Shown: positions 1 through 8,627 of the stretch, piece by piece
Layout of the letters: every line of letters begins with the position of its first letter
Numbering within the stretch: position 1 is the stretch's first letter
DNA from: Breoghania sp037026715
GTDB taxonomy: Bacteria; Pseudomonadota; Alphaproteobacteria; Rhizobiales; Stappiaceae
Assembly (NCBI RefSeq): GCF_037026715.1
Contig: NZ_JBANCG010000002.1
Location: forward strand, 434,001-498,000
Direction: 5' to 3'
DNA length: 64,000 nt
Notes under the pieces: model-generated
Seen by the model: only the letters and a program-made list of their open reading frames with translations
What the model was told of the DNA's origin: nothing
The model's database searches: none
Position numbers and translations under genes: made by a program

Positions 1-66
1 CAGGTGAGCGAGGCGCAACGGCTTGCGCGCGAGTGGAACGCGGCGCATTTGGCCGAGGCGCAGTGA
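1..66 (+). CDS. C-terminal end of a Sel1-repeat-like protein (partial)
   Basis: Only the last 21 codons and the TGA stop lie in the window, in frame with base 1. The tail contains EAQRLAREWNAAH, the kind of ending common on alphaproteobacterial Sel1-like repeat proteins, and the next gene is itself a Sel1 protein with a similar tail (NEAQDLANRMW). The stop codon overlaps the ribosome binding site of that gene (GAGGAGG at 65-71), so the two are probably one transcript. The fragment is too short to exclude another helical protein. Confidence 0.5.
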   Translation, partial: QVSEAQRLAREWNAAHLAEAQ

Positions 67-76
67 GGAGGCCCGC

Positions 77-1462
77 ATGACGGCGAGGCTCAAGGAGCAA
101 GCCAGCGCGCGAACCAGCGCATTGAGGCGACCGCCGGCGCGGCGCGGCCTGCGTGCGGCTGCCGGCCGGTTGCGGCGTTGCGTTTCGGCGATTGTTTTCG
201 CCGTCCTGCTCGTCGCGTTCGGCGGTCCAGCGATCGCGCAGGGCGATGCGGATTCGTTACCGCAAAAAGCCCAGGAGGCGCTTCAGCGCAACGACATTGC
301 TGCCGCCATCGCCCTTCTGACCCCGGCCGCCGAGGCTGGCTCTGTCGCGGCGCAGTTGCAGCTTGCGGGCATCTATCATCGCGGCTCCGGCGTGCCGCAG
401 GATTACGCGGCCTCGGTGCACTGGTACACGCTTGCAGCGCATGCCGGCAACGCCCAGGCGCAGAACGCGCTCGGCGCCTCCTATGCCGCCGGCCTCGGTG
501 TGCCGCAGGATTACGCCGAAGCGTTGCGATGGTACCGGATGGCGGCAGAGCAGGGCGATCCGCGCCACCAGTTCGATCTTGCGACCATGTACGACAACGG
601 CTACGGCACGCCGGCGGACCCGGCCGAGGCGGCGCGGTGGTACGAAAAGGCCGTGGCGCAAGGGCTGGCAGAGGCCGAGGCCAATCTCGGCATGCTCTAT
701 CTGGAAGGCCGCGGCGTTGCGGCCGATCCGGCCCGCGCCTTCGCGTTGCTCTCCTCGGCGGCCGACAAGGGCGAGGCCAAGGCGCAGAACAATCTCGGCT
801 TGATGTATGTGCGCGGCCAGGGCGTCGTTCAGGACTACGAGAAGGCCGCCGCGCTGTTCGCGAAGGCGGCGGAGCAAGGCCTGAAGCCGGCCATGACCAA
901 TCTCGGCGTCATGTATGTCAACGGTTTCGGTGTGCCGCAGAGCGAGACGAAGGCCTACGATCTCTATCGCCGCGGCGGGCGGGCGCAGGCGGCGGGGGCC
1001 GCGCCGGACATCGATCTGGAGGCGATCGGCGCAGTTTACGACAGCCGGCTGGCGCCGCCGTTCTCGGGCGGCTGGACGGTGGAGGCCTACGAGCAGGCGG
1101 CCGCGCGCGGCGATACGCTTGCCGCGTTCCTGCTGGGATACGTCTACGCCGTCGGCGTGCGGGTTCCGCGCGATTATGCGGCGGCGGCGCGGTATTTCCG
1201 CAAGGCGGCTGCCGGCGGGTCCGTTCCCGCGATGACGAACCTCGGACTGCTCAGCATGCGCGGGCTCGGGACGCCGCAGGATTTCGTCACCGGATACATG
1301 TGGCTCAATCTGGCGAGCGCGGGCGGCCATGCCGAGGCGATGCAACTGCGCGCCATGCTGCGAACACGCATGACCGCCGGCCAGATCAACGAGGCGCAGG
1401 ATCTGGCAAATCGCATGTGGGCGAGGCCGACCGGGGCAGAACCGGCTGGCCGGAAAGAATAG
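77..1462 (+). CDS. Exported Sel1/TPR-like repeat protein
   Basis: A 461-residue protein with an arginine-rich N terminus, a hydrophobic stretch (about residues 37-54, SAIVFAVLLVAFGG) and a likely cleavage after AIAQ, so it is probably exported. The rest is about eight to nine Sel1 repeats of roughly 36 residues. Most units show the family pattern A-x-x-x-L-G-x-x-Y-x-x-G-x-G-V-x-x-D-Y-x-x-A-x-x-W-Y-x-x-A-A. Sel1 repeats fold as alpha solenoids and act as protein-interaction scaffolds. The partner cannot be read from sequence. ATG at 77 is chosen because GAGGAGG ends 5 bases upstream and the signal peptide follows; an upstream in-frame ATG at 23 lies inside the preceding gene. The preceding partial gene is a likely paralogue in the same transcript. 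Confidence 0.85.
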   Translation: MTARLKEQASARTSALRRPPARRGLRAAAGRLRRCVSAIVFAVLLVAFGGPAIAQGDADSLPQKAQEALQRNDIAAAIALLTPAAEAGSVAAQLQLAGIYHRGSGVPQDYAASVHWYTLAAHAGNAQAQNALGASYAAGLGVPQDYAEALRWYRMAAEQGDPRHQFDLATMYDNGYGTPADPAEAARWYEKAVAQGLAEAEANLGMLYLEGRGVAADPARAFALLSSAADKGEAKAQNNLGLMYVRGQGVVQDYEKAAALFAKAAEQGLKPAMTNLGVMYVNGFGVPQSETKAYDLYRRGGRAQAAGAAPDIDLEAIGAVYDSRLAPPFSGGWTVEAYEQAAARGDTLAAFLLGYVYAVGVRVPRDYAAAARYFRKAAAGGSVPAMTNLGLLSMRGLGTPQDFVTGYMWLNLASAGGHAEAMQLRAMLRTRMTAGQINEAQDLANRMWARPTGAEPAGRKE

Positions 1463-2011
1463 GTCAGTACGACTGCGGGCGATACTCTGCCGGCAAACCG
1501 CTTTTCCAAATTGGTATTTGTACCCATGTGCAGAAACGGGTGTTCATGCCCGCCGGGTTCAGAGAAAAGGCTCTGAATCAAGAGGGAAAATCAGTCGGTC
1601 ATTTCGAGGTGAAAGATATCCGCCTGTCTGGACGCGTTTCATCCTTGTTCATATTTCCCTGTTTCCGTTGTTTTCTTAAGTGACCACGTTGGCAGCCGGG
1701 CGCGCCTCGGTTACAGTGACGCGAAGTCATACTGGAGTATAACCGGCCAGAGCGATCCGGTCTGATCTGTCGGGATATGCGCAAGGTATTGATATCGAGC
1801 GAATTTCCGGCGCTCAGAGGCTGCGTTTGAATGACGGGAATACGCTCCGGGCGGATCGGTCGGGCGGATCCGCAGATTCGCGGAACGGCTTACGCGGTGC
1901 GGACATCTGCCGCACGGTGAGGGGCTTTCGCCGGGTTTCGCGCCGGATCGGGTGATTGGCGCTGAGATATGTTTCCGCCGAAGCGTGCGGAAACGTGAAT
2001 GAGGGGGCGTG
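1463..2011. other. Non-coding gap, 549 bp
   Basis: No convincing gene on either strand; the open frames here are short, arginine-rich shadows. The first half (about 1500-1680) is less GC-rich than its surroundings and may hold promoter sequence, but I see no clear terminator for the Sel1 gene. The only clear structure is a hairpin just before the next start codon, listed separately. Confidence 0.5.
1971..1994 (+). promoter_or_regulatory. Hairpin in the 5' leader of the 2012 gene
   Basis: GTTTCCGC (1971-1978) and GCGGAAAC (1987-1994) form a perfect 8-bp stem with an 8-base loop. It ends 17 bases before the ATG at 2012 and just before the GAGGGGG ribosome binding site (2001-2007). No T-run follows, so it is not an ordinary terminator. 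It could stabilise the mRNA or modulate translation initiation. Confidence 0.4.
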
Positions 2012-2521
2012 ATGACACGCGGTGTGTTTACCGGCCGGCCGGCGCAGCGCCCGGCGACAGGCAAAACGGAACGTCACGCGCGCGCCGGCGGGCGGTTCGT
2101 GTCGGTTCTGGCCTTTGCCGTGGTCATGGCCGGATCCGTCTGGCCGGGCGCGACATGGGCGCAAAGCGACGAACTGGTCGCGACCAGCCGCTTTTCCGCA
2201 GCGACCGTCGGTTTCGATCTCGGCGGCGACTATCGGAAGGTGACGCTGACGATCTCCGGGCCGAACGGCTTCTCCGTCTCCGCGCAATCGGAACGTACGG
2301 CGCCGGTCATCAATCTGCGCAAGTTCGGCAAGGTCGAGGATGGTCGCTACAGCTATCAGCTGACCGCCGCGACGTCGAAGCGCATCGCTGTTCGCTCCCA
2401 GCTGGACAACGGCCGTGGCGACAGCGCGAAGAACGAACTTTATGCCGGTGTGGGCACAAGCGGGTCGTTCCTGGTGAAGGATGGTGTGATCTACCAGCCG
2501 GTCGAGGAAGAGGAGCGATAG
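2012..2521 (+). CDS. Small exported protein of unknown function
   Basis: A 169-residue protein I do not recognise. After about 28 residues of basic and proline-rich sequence comes a hydrophobic core (SVLAFAVVMAGSVW) and a likely signal peptidase site after TWAQS. The mature part (about 115 residues) alternates polar and aliphatic residues (VTLTISGPNGFSVSAQ, YSYQLTAAT), suggesting a small all-beta domain, and ends in an acidic EEEER tail. ATG at 2012 follows GAGGGGG; a GTG directly before it is also possible. It lies 335 bp upstream of another exported beta-rich protein on the same strand, with no terminator seen between them. They may be co-expressed and act together in the envelope, but that is only proximity. 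Confidence 0.6.
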   Translation: MTRGVFTGRPAQRPATGKTERHARAGGRFVSVLAFAVVMAGSVWPGATWAQSDELVATSRFSAATVGFDLGGDYRKVTLTISGPNGFSVSAQSERTAPVINLRKFGKVEDGRYSYQLTAATSKRIAVRSQLDNGRGDSAKNELYAGVGTSGSFLVKDGVIYQPVEEEER

Positions 2522-2856
2522 GTCCGGGGCAGCGCGCGTTTGGAAGTGGTGCGGTGGATATGCTTCCTCGCCATCGCTTCCATTGCGTCAGCGATGCGGG
2601 TCGCTTGCCGGATCCGCCTGCGGGCGGAAGGGGGGCATCGCTCCATGGATTGGAGAGACTTTCGCGACTGGGGCAAACGGTTCGAAGGGGTGTGTCTGGT
2701 CGCAACTGCCGCCGTTTGACGGGGTGAACGGGCAGACGCCGGGCTCGCCGGAGGCCGGTCTGGCTCTGGAGATCCCGTAAGGCGGGGAGGGCCGGACGTG
2801 GCCTGGAAAGTTACAGACAAACGTGTTGCCGGCGGGGGCCGGAGGAGAGGGTGCTG
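2522..2856. other. Non-coding gap, 335 bp, with one short candidate ORF
   Basis: No recognised gene. A 57-codon frame (2546-2719, GTG start, TGA stop) begins with a hydrophobic segment (WICFLAIASIASAM) followed by a charged stretch (MDWRDFRDWGKRFEG). It has only a weak ribosome binding site and no known relatives that I can name, so I do not call it a gene. GGAGGAGAGG at 2841-2850 is the ribosome binding site of the next gene. Confidence 0.35.
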
Positions 2857-3843
2857 ATGAAGAAGCTTGCTGGACTGGGGCTGGCCGCTGGCCTCACAAT
2901 GACTTCCGCGCTTGTCGCGGGGACGGCCTTGGCCGACGAAGTTTTCGTTCAGGACGTGATCGTGCAGGGCAGTCTCTGCGTCGGCGTCGATTGCGTGAAC
3001 GGCGAAGCCTTCGGCTTTGACACGATCATCCTGAAGGAAAACAACCTTCGCATCTATTTCAACGACACCTCGGCCTCCTCCTCGTTTCCTAACGTGGACT
3101 GGCGCCTGATCGCCAACGAAACGGCGAACGGCGGGCAGAACATGTTCGCCATCGAGGATTCCACGAACAGCAAGAAGCCGATCTGGATCCAGGCAAATTC
3201 GCCCGACAACCTGCTTTATCTCTCGTCCGCCGGGCGGGTCGGCATCAAGACCTCCTCGCCCGCGGTCGATCTGCACATGCGCAGCGGCAACTCCCCCACC
3301 CTGCGCCTCGAACAGGACGGCTCCGGCGGCTTCGCTTCCCAGACTTGGGACGTCGCCGGCAACGAGACGAACTTCTTCATCCGCGACGTGACGAACGCGA
3401 GCCGGCTGCCGTTCCGGATCGTGCCCTCCGCACCCTCCAACGCGCTCTTCATCGCCGCCGATGGTCACGTGGGTCTCGGAACCAATACGCCCGACGGTCC
3501 CTTCCAGGTGGAGAACGGGAGCGGCACGACTGATGATTTTCTCGTCAATTCCAGCGGGTTCGTTGCGATCGGCAACAATGATCCGAAGCAGCCGGTGCAT
3601 ATTGCGGGCGATGGCACGCGGCGGCGCGGCATTCGTCTGGAGCAGACGACCGCCGCGACGCGCTGGGACATCAACAATTACGAGACGGGCGCTGCGGAAG
3701 GGGCCGGCAATTTCGGCATCAATCTCGGCGGCGTCGGAACCATGCTGGTGATTACCACGGCGGGGACGGTCAGGATCCCCGGGCTGACGAACTGCGCGCC
3801 CGGCACGCTCCAGACCAACGCGGCGGGGGATCTTTCCTGCTGA
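2857..3843 (+). CDS. Exported tail-fibre-like beta-repeat protein
   Basis: A 328-residue protein with a clean Sec signal peptide (MKKLAGLGLAAGL, cleavage near ALADE). Next comes a cysteine-containing segment with two near-copies (LCVGVDCVNG), then a beta-rich block. At least three copies of a phage-tail-fibre-like unit follow: AGRVGIKTSSPAVDLHM, DGHVGLGTNTPDGPFQV and SGFVAIGNNDPKQPVHI. A degenerate unit leads to a C terminus ending in GDLSC. Such units form elongated trimeric fibres in phages and in many exported bacterial proteins. There is no C-terminal S74 chaperone or autotransporter barrel, so how it is anchored is unclear. ATG at 2857 is preferred over GTG at 2851 because GGAGGAGAGG ends 6 bases upstream. 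Neighbours are not phage genes. It may be a surface or matrix fibre; function unknown. Confidence 0.7.
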   Translation: MKKLAGLGLAAGLTMTSALVAGTALADEVFVQDVIVQGSLCVGVDCVNGEAFGFDTIILKENNLRIYFNDTSASSSFPNVDWRLIANETANGGQNMFAIEDSTNSKKPIWIQANSPDNLLYLSSAGRVGIKTSSPAVDLHMRSGNSPTLRLEQDGSGGFASQTWDVAGNETNFFIRDVTNASRLPFRIVPSAPSNALFIAADGHVGLGTNTPDGPFQVENGSGTTDDFLVNSSGFVAIGNNDPKQPVHIAGDGTRRRGIRLEQTTAATRWDINNYETGAAEGAGNFGINLGGVGTMLVITTAGTVRIPGLTNCAPGTLQTNAAGDLSC

Positions 3844-3883
3844 TCTGACCTGATCGGACGAAACGTCATCATTCGAATGAACA

Positions 3884-3920
3884 CGGCCTCCCCTTGCGTG
3901 CGCAAGGTGGGGCCGTTTTT
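3884..3920 (+). terminator. Rho-independent terminator after the fibre-like gene
   Basis: A GC-rich inverted repeat of about 15 bp per arm (CGGCCTCCCCTTGCG at 3884-3898 against CGCAAGGTGGGGCCG at 3901-3915), with one wobble and one mismatch, is followed directly by TTTTT. It lies 40 bases after the stop of the fibre-like gene and also separates it from the convergent gene at 4069. Confidence 0.85.
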
Positions 3921-4068
3921 GTGATGCGCTTGAGCCGATCGCGATCCGTTAAAAGCAATGCGGTTGCCATGGCCATGCGGCCGGATGTGGCCTCGGGGCT
4001 ATGCCCCGGCGCGCTGTCCCGCCTCTCGCCTGTGCTGCCCCTGGGGACATATCGGGCTGCTGGCTTGG

Positions 4069-6264
4069 TCAGGCGGGGCTTTCGTCTTCGTCGACATGGC
4101 GCGGCCTGCCGAGCTTCAGATAGACGACGTCGGTTCGTGATCCGGGCATCGCGCGAACGTATTCTTCGTGTCGAACGACCAGATCCTGCGCCGCCAGCTC
4201 GGCCTTGAACATGTCCAGGTCGCCGTGCCCGGTTTCGTCGACGATCTTGCCTTCATTGAGATTCCAGAGGTCGTCCGTGCCCGGGATCAGATCGAGCGAC
4301 AGCAGCACCTCGCCATCAGGCTTGAGAAGCCGGGCGGCTTGCGCCATGACGGCACGGCGGGTGATCCGCGGCATGTGTTCAATGACGGAGATCGAATAAA
4401 TTACGTCATAGCGTTCGTCGTCATCGAACTCGCTGGCATCGATGTTGAACGAGCGGATGCGTGCGTCTAGCTCGCTATAGTCGAGATAGCCCCATTCGTT
4501 CCATTGGGGCGTCGGCGGTCCGGTCCGGATGCGGTCATGTCTGTCGACGGTGGTAACGCGGGCCCCTCGTTGCGCGAGAATGAGCGGCACGCAGCAGATA
4601 CCCGCACCTATATCCAGGACGGATTTGCCTTCCACGTCGCGCAGCTGCTCGGCGAACCAGGGATACTCATGGGTTCGGCTGATTGTGAAGGGGAAGAAGC
4701 CGAGATGCTGGCGGCTGTAGTCCACCAGTTCGCGCAGGACGTGCGGATGGTCGGTGTATCGGCTGCCGATGACCCGCTGGTGAAGCCCGATATCATTGCG
4801 CGAGCGGCGGTCTCCCAACCCCTTCTCGGCAAAGTGCAACGAGACGTCGCGATAGCTTCCAAGCCGATGGACTGCGGAAACCGGCTTCAGGCTGGAGATG
4901 TATGAGGGCATCTCGGCCGAATTGAAAGAGATCCCGGCGCCCTTTATAGGCGTGGTGTGGGAGGAAAAGAACAGGCCCTTGCGCGCGACGCGCACCAGAT
5001 TTTCGGCAAGGTCGCGCGCGGCCGCCTCATTGGGCTGATGGATCAGGACATCCATGCAGGTCACGTAGTCGAAACTGTCGTCGGGAAAATCGGAAAGATC
5101 CTTTCGCAGGAAGGTCCATTCCGGTCGCCTCCGCGAAGCGATCCGCAGAGCCTCCCCCGACACGTCTATCCCGGTATAGTCGCCAAGCGGCAGCGGCGCG
5201 AACAACTCCAGATCGCCGCATCCGACATCCAGAATGCTTTCGGATGCGATGAGATCGAAATACGGCTCAAGCAGCGCCCGCTTGTGAGAAAGCACGTCCC
5301 CACGCGATCCCAGCCCCGAGCCCAGCTCCGGGAACTGCGCGTAGCGAAAGTCCCAGAAGATCTCGTTGCTGAAGGCGCGGCGCCTTTGCGCAACGAGCGT
5401 GGCGTTGCAGCGCTCGATCGCCTCGTCGATCCAGCCGACGCCGGTCTTGCGCAGAAGGCCATGCGCGTCGAGCCGGTTGTGATAGTGCAGGGCACAGACC
5501 GGGCCGGGCTCCAGCACGCCAAGCGTATCGGCATCGATATGGGTCGGCAGATTGGCGGTCACGGGCAGCGGACTGACAGGGGTCTGGCTTTCCAGCAGGG
5601 CAAAGCCCATGCCGAGCTGGTCGCAATGGCCGGCGTATTTGCCGAGGAGGTCGGCGGCGGCGAGGCAGGTCCTTGCATTCCTTTCCCAAAGCGGGTGGAT
5701 CTGCCGCGCGAAATCTGACGGCATGATGTAGACGCCGCCATTGAAGTTCGTCGCAAAGACGTCCACCTCGGGCGCGAGCTCCAGCGGGACGGTCGGGATA
5801 TCCCCGGTAATGCCGCACAGAGCCGCCAGTTCGCGCCACATCTCCTCGGGCGGATTGTTGTTGTCCACGACCTTCGCGCGGAACTTTCCTTCCTCGACGA
5901 GATCGGCCGGGTCGCAAAGAAACGCGATATCCGTATCCGAAAGGACAACGAAATCGGCTTCGAGAAGCTCTTGCGTTTCCAATTGCCGGATCTTGTTGCA
6001 ATAGACCGCCGGCCCGTCGCCAAAAGGCTCGATCTCGACCAGCGTCACGCCGTGTTTCCGCATCTCGGCTTGCAGCGTTTCGCCAAGCGCGCCGCGCACA
6101 TGATGGACGAAGAGACGACAGCGGGTCCCAAGGGCGCGCAAGGCGCAGAGCCAGTTCCAAGTCTGGAGCCTGAACTTCGGATTGTTGTCGACAACGCAGG
6201 ATAGGTGAACGGTCGGACGCGTCTTGCCCTCAGAAAGAGATCTGGGCTGCTCCAACATGTCCAT
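4069..6264 (-). CDS. Glycosyltransferase-like / methyltransferase / methyltransferase three-domain protein
   Basis: A 731-residue cytoplasmic protein that reads as three domains. Residues about 17-300 look like a GT-A-type glycosyltransferase: a putative metal-binding SDTD at 109-112, a NFNGGVYIM stretch around 173-181, and a HYHN motif near 260. Residues about 320-480 form a class I SAM methyltransferase with motif I SILDVGCGDLELF (343-355) and acidic GIDVS (365-369). Residues about 505-715 form a second one with motif I SVLDIGAGICCVP (548-560), the acidic residue in TVDRHD, and YSISVIEHMP (about 619-628). Such fusions usually modify a surface or secondary-metabolite glycan; the substrate cannot be inferred. 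No signal peptide or membrane segment. ATG codons at 6264 and 6258 are both possible and neither has a strong ribosome binding site. It is divergent from a sulfotransferase-like gene. Confidence 0.8.
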   Translation of the reverse strand: MDMLEQPRSLSEGKTRPTVHLSCVVDNNPKFRLQTWNWLCALRALGTRCRLFVHHVRGALGETLQAEMRKHGVTLVEIEPFGDGPAVYCNKIRQLETQELLEADFVVLSDTDIAFLCDPADLVEEGKFRAKVVDNNNPPEEMWRELAALCGITGDIPTVPLELAPEVDVFATNFNGGVYIMPSDFARQIHPLWERNARTCLAAADLLGKYAGHCDQLGMGFALLESQTPVSPLPVTANLPTHIDADTLGVLEPGPVCALHYHNRLDAHGLLRKTGVGWIDEAIERCNATLVAQRRRAFSNEIFWDFRYAQFPELGSGLGSRGDVLSHKRALLEPYFDLIASESILDVGCGDLELFAPLPLGDYTGIDVSGEALRIASRRRPEWTFLRKDLSDFPDDSFDYVTCMDVLIHQPNEAAARDLAENLVRVARKGLFFSSHTTPIKGAGISFNSAEMPSYISSLKPVSAVHRLGSYRDVSLHFAEKGLGDRRSRNDIGLHQRVIGSRYTDHPHVLRELVDYSRQHLGFFPFTISRTHEYPWFAEQLRDVEGKSVLDIGAGICCVPLILAQRGARVTTVDRHDRIRTGPPTPQWNEWGYLDYSELDARIRSFNIDASEFDDDERYDVIYSISVIEHMPRITRRAVMAQAARLLKPDGEVLLSLDLIPGTDDLWNLNEGKIVDETGHGDLDMFKAELAAQDLVVRHEEYVRAMPGSRTDVVYLKLGRPRHVDEDESPA

Positions 6265-6413
6265 CGACGAAAATCATCTTTCGGTAAGGGCTGACGAGAA
6301 ATGTTTCTAACAGTCTTGATAATGCAGATGCAATGTGATTTCGACTGGGAGAACGACTGCGCCGTTACCGTCAGAAACGAGCGGCCACCTTGGGCCATAT
6401 ATGGTGTGCGGGA

Positions 6414-7313
6414 ATGCGCCGACGTCTCTTTCTTCATGTGGGGCTGCCCAAGACAGGGACCAGCGCGGTTCAGGCGTGGTTGTACCGCAATGCCGATGCT
6501 CTGCGCCGTTCCGAGATGGAGTATCCCGACGCGTTTGCCCCTGGGGGCGATCCCAGCCATCGGTGGCTGGTTCGCGGCTTGCTTTCGCGTGATCTCGCAG
6601 ATCTGCGAGCGGTGCTGGACGCGGCGTCCCAGCCGGACATCGTGCTCTCCAGCGAGGGACTGACGAACCATCTCTATGATTTTTCGCCCGAAGCGCTGGA
6701 CATGTTTCGCAGCATGACCGGCGCATTCGATGTCACGGTGCTTCTTGCAACGCGCGAGATGGATGCGTGGCTGCGCTCGTACTACCGACAGGCGATAATC
6801 AACCCGGGAAACAGGATGAGCGATCTTTGGGGAACGGCGCTTTCCTTCGAGGATTTTGCCCGTCACCCCCGGATGCGACAACTGGCGGATCATCCCGCAC
6901 TGATCAACGATCTGCGGGCTGCCTACGGCGCCTCCCACCTGGTGCGGCTGGACTATGACGGCGACTGGTTCTCCGGGCTTGCCGGCGCGCTCGGTATCGA
7001 TTGCGCCGCCTCGGCGCCCGCCGATCGTGTCAACGAAAGCGTGCCGGGGTGGATCGCGGCGCTGATGTTGCGGATCAATCGCCTGGGAAAGAGCGAACCG
7101 GAGAGGCGATTGTGGCGTGCTGCCATCCAGATGCATTGCCCGACGGGCAATTCGGTCTTCCGGCAATCGCTGGCGGGCATTCGCCGACCCGATATCGCCG
7201 CACTTGACCGGTCAATCGTGGAGAGGGAAGTCCGGGAGCGGGTTCATGCTGGCCGGGGGGACATTGACGGCCTATTGGGTTTTTCGGATTTCTTGAAGGA
7301 GCAATCCCCGTAA
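6414..7313 (+). CDS. Sulfotransferase-like protein
   Basis: About 299 residues. It opens with LFLHVGLPKTGTSAVQAWL, the PAPS 5'-phosphosulfate-binding loop (PKTGTS) placed at the extreme N terminus as in sulfotransferases. Around residue 110-125 it has LLATREMDAWLRSYYRQ, which fits the 3'-phosphate-binding arginine and serine of that family. The acceptor is unknown; members sulfate lipids, polysaccharides or small molecules in the cytoplasm. ATG at 6414 is chosen because the PAPS loop normally begins within the first 10-15 residues; a TTG at 6390 would add eight residues. It is divergent from the glycosyltransferase/methyltransferase gene across 149 bp, so the two could share a regulatory region and modify the same glycan. 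That is inference from context. Confidence 0.75.
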   Translation: MRRRLFLHVGLPKTGTSAVQAWLYRNADALRRSEMEYPDAFAPGGDPSHRWLVRGLLSRDLADLRAVLDAASQPDIVLSSEGLTNHLYDFSPEALDMFRSMTGAFDVTVLLATREMDAWLRSYYRQAIINPGNRMSDLWGTALSFEDFARHPRMRQLADHPALINDLRAAYGASHLVRLDYDGDWFSGLAGALGIDCAASAPADRVNESVPGWIAALMLRINRLGKSEPERRLWRAAIQMHCPTGNSVFRQSLAGIRRPDIAALDRSIVEREVRERVHAGRGDIDGLLGFSDFLKEQSP

Positions 7314-7442
7314 GTGTGGGACTCATGAAATAATCGGGCATCGCGTCACCGTCGCCCGGGAAAGGCGGTGCGCGCGAGCCGTTGCAAGGCAAATGCAGAA
7401 GCGCGAACATAATAGCGGCGCCACGTTAGGAAACCTCTGTCC

Positions 7443-8627
7443 ATGAAGCCCACCAATTCCGTTTTCACCGGTCTGCCGACCACTGTGTTCGAAACCATGT
7501 CGCGGCTCGCCGTGCAGCATGGTGCGATCAATCTCGGCCAGGGCTTTCCCGACGTGGACGGCCCCGAGGATGTGCGAGCGCAGGCCTCCGCCGCGCTGAT
7601 GACCGGTTCGAACCAGTACCCGCCGATGCTCGGCCTGCCGGAACTGCGCCAGGCGGTGGCGGATGCGAGCAAGCGCTTCTACGATCTCGATGTGGATTGG
7701 CAGCGCGAGGTTCTGGTGACATCGGGCGCCACCGAGGCGATCGCCGACTGCCTGCTGGCGCTGGTTGAGCCGGGCGACGAGGTGATCCTCATCGAGCCGC
7801 TCTACGACTGCTACCTGCCGATGGTGAAGCGGGCTGGCGGCACGCCCGTGCGCGTGCGCGTGACGCCGCCGGAATGGAAGCTCGATCTCGATGCGCTTGG
7901 CCGGGCCGTCACCCCGCGCACCAAGGCCATCCTCATCAACAACCCGATGAACCCGGCCGCCAAGGTGTTCTCCGAGGAAGAGCTCGCCGGCATCGCCCGG
8001 ATCTGCGTCGACAACGACCTCTATGCGATCTGCGACGAGGTTTACGAGCACCTGATTTTCGACGGCGCCCGTCACCGCCCGCTGATGACCTTCCCCGGCA
8101 TGCGCGAGCGTACCGCGCGCATCGGGTCCGCCGGCAAGACCTTCTCCCTCACCGGCTGGAAGGTCGGCTACATCACGGCAGCGCCCGCACTCCTGGATCC
8201 GATCGCCAAGGCCCACCAGTTCGTCACCTTCACCACGCCGGCGAACCTGCAGAAGGCGGTGGCCTATGGCCTTGCCAAGGGCGATGTCTATTTCGAGACG
8301 CTGGCATCCGATCTGGCGGCCAAGCGCGACCGGCTGTCGGACGGGCTTTCGCGCCTCGGCTTCGCGGTTCTGCCTTGCGCTGGCACCTATTTCGTCACCT
8401 GCGACGCCTCCGGTCTGATGCCGGGGCTGGGCGATGTGGAGATCTGCCGCCGTCTGACGGTGGAGGCGGGCGTGACGGCGGTGCCGGTGTCGGCGTTTTA
8501 CGGCGACAACGCGCCGGAAAGCTTCATCCGCTTCTGCTTCTGCAAGAAGGACGAGGTTCTCGACGAGGCGGTGGCAAGGCTCTCGCGCTGGCTTCACGAC
8601 GCGGCCGCGGAGGCTGTCGTCGGCTAG
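7443..8627 (+). CDS. PLP-dependent aminotransferase, class I/II fold
   Basis: A 394-residue type I aminotransferase. Family landmarks are present: YPPMLGLPELRQAV near residue 60, NPMNP (167-171), ICDEVYEHL with Asp198 and Tyr201, the Schiff-base lysine in SAGKTFSLTGWKVGY (Lys232), and the substrate-carboxylate arginine in FIRFCF (Arg363). The sequence is closest in style to the kynurenine/methionine aminotransferase and cysteine-conjugate beta-lyase group (INLGQGFPD near residue 30), so a broad aromatic or sulfur amino-acid transaminase is likely. The precise substrate is not determined. It stands alone, 129 bp after the sulfotransferase gene, with no obvious ribosome binding site better than AGGAAAC before ATG 7443. 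Confidence 0.88.
   Translation: MKPTNSVFTGLPTTVFETMSRLAVQHGAINLGQGFPDVDGPEDVRAQASAALMTGSNQYPPMLGLPELRQAVADASKRFYDLDVDWQREVLVTSGATEAIADCLLALVEPGDEVILIEPLYDCYLPMVKRAGGTPVRVRVTPPEWKLDLDALGRAVTPRTKAILINNPMNPAAKVFSEEELAGIARICVDNDLYAICDEVYEHLIFDGARHRPLMTFPGMRERTARIGSAGKTFSLTGWKVGYITAAPALLDPIAKAHQFVTFTTPANLQKAVAYGLAKGDVYFETLASDLAAKRDRLSDGLSRLGFAVLPCAGTYFVTCDASGLMPGLGDVEICRRLTVEAGVTAVPVSAFYGDNAPESFIRFCFCKKDEVLDEAVARLSRWLHDAAAEAVVG

Noticed and set aside
2857..3843. Fibre-like gene as a prophage remnant
   Set aside because: It has a bacterial signal peptide and its own terminator, and no phage structural, lysis or integrase genes are nearby.
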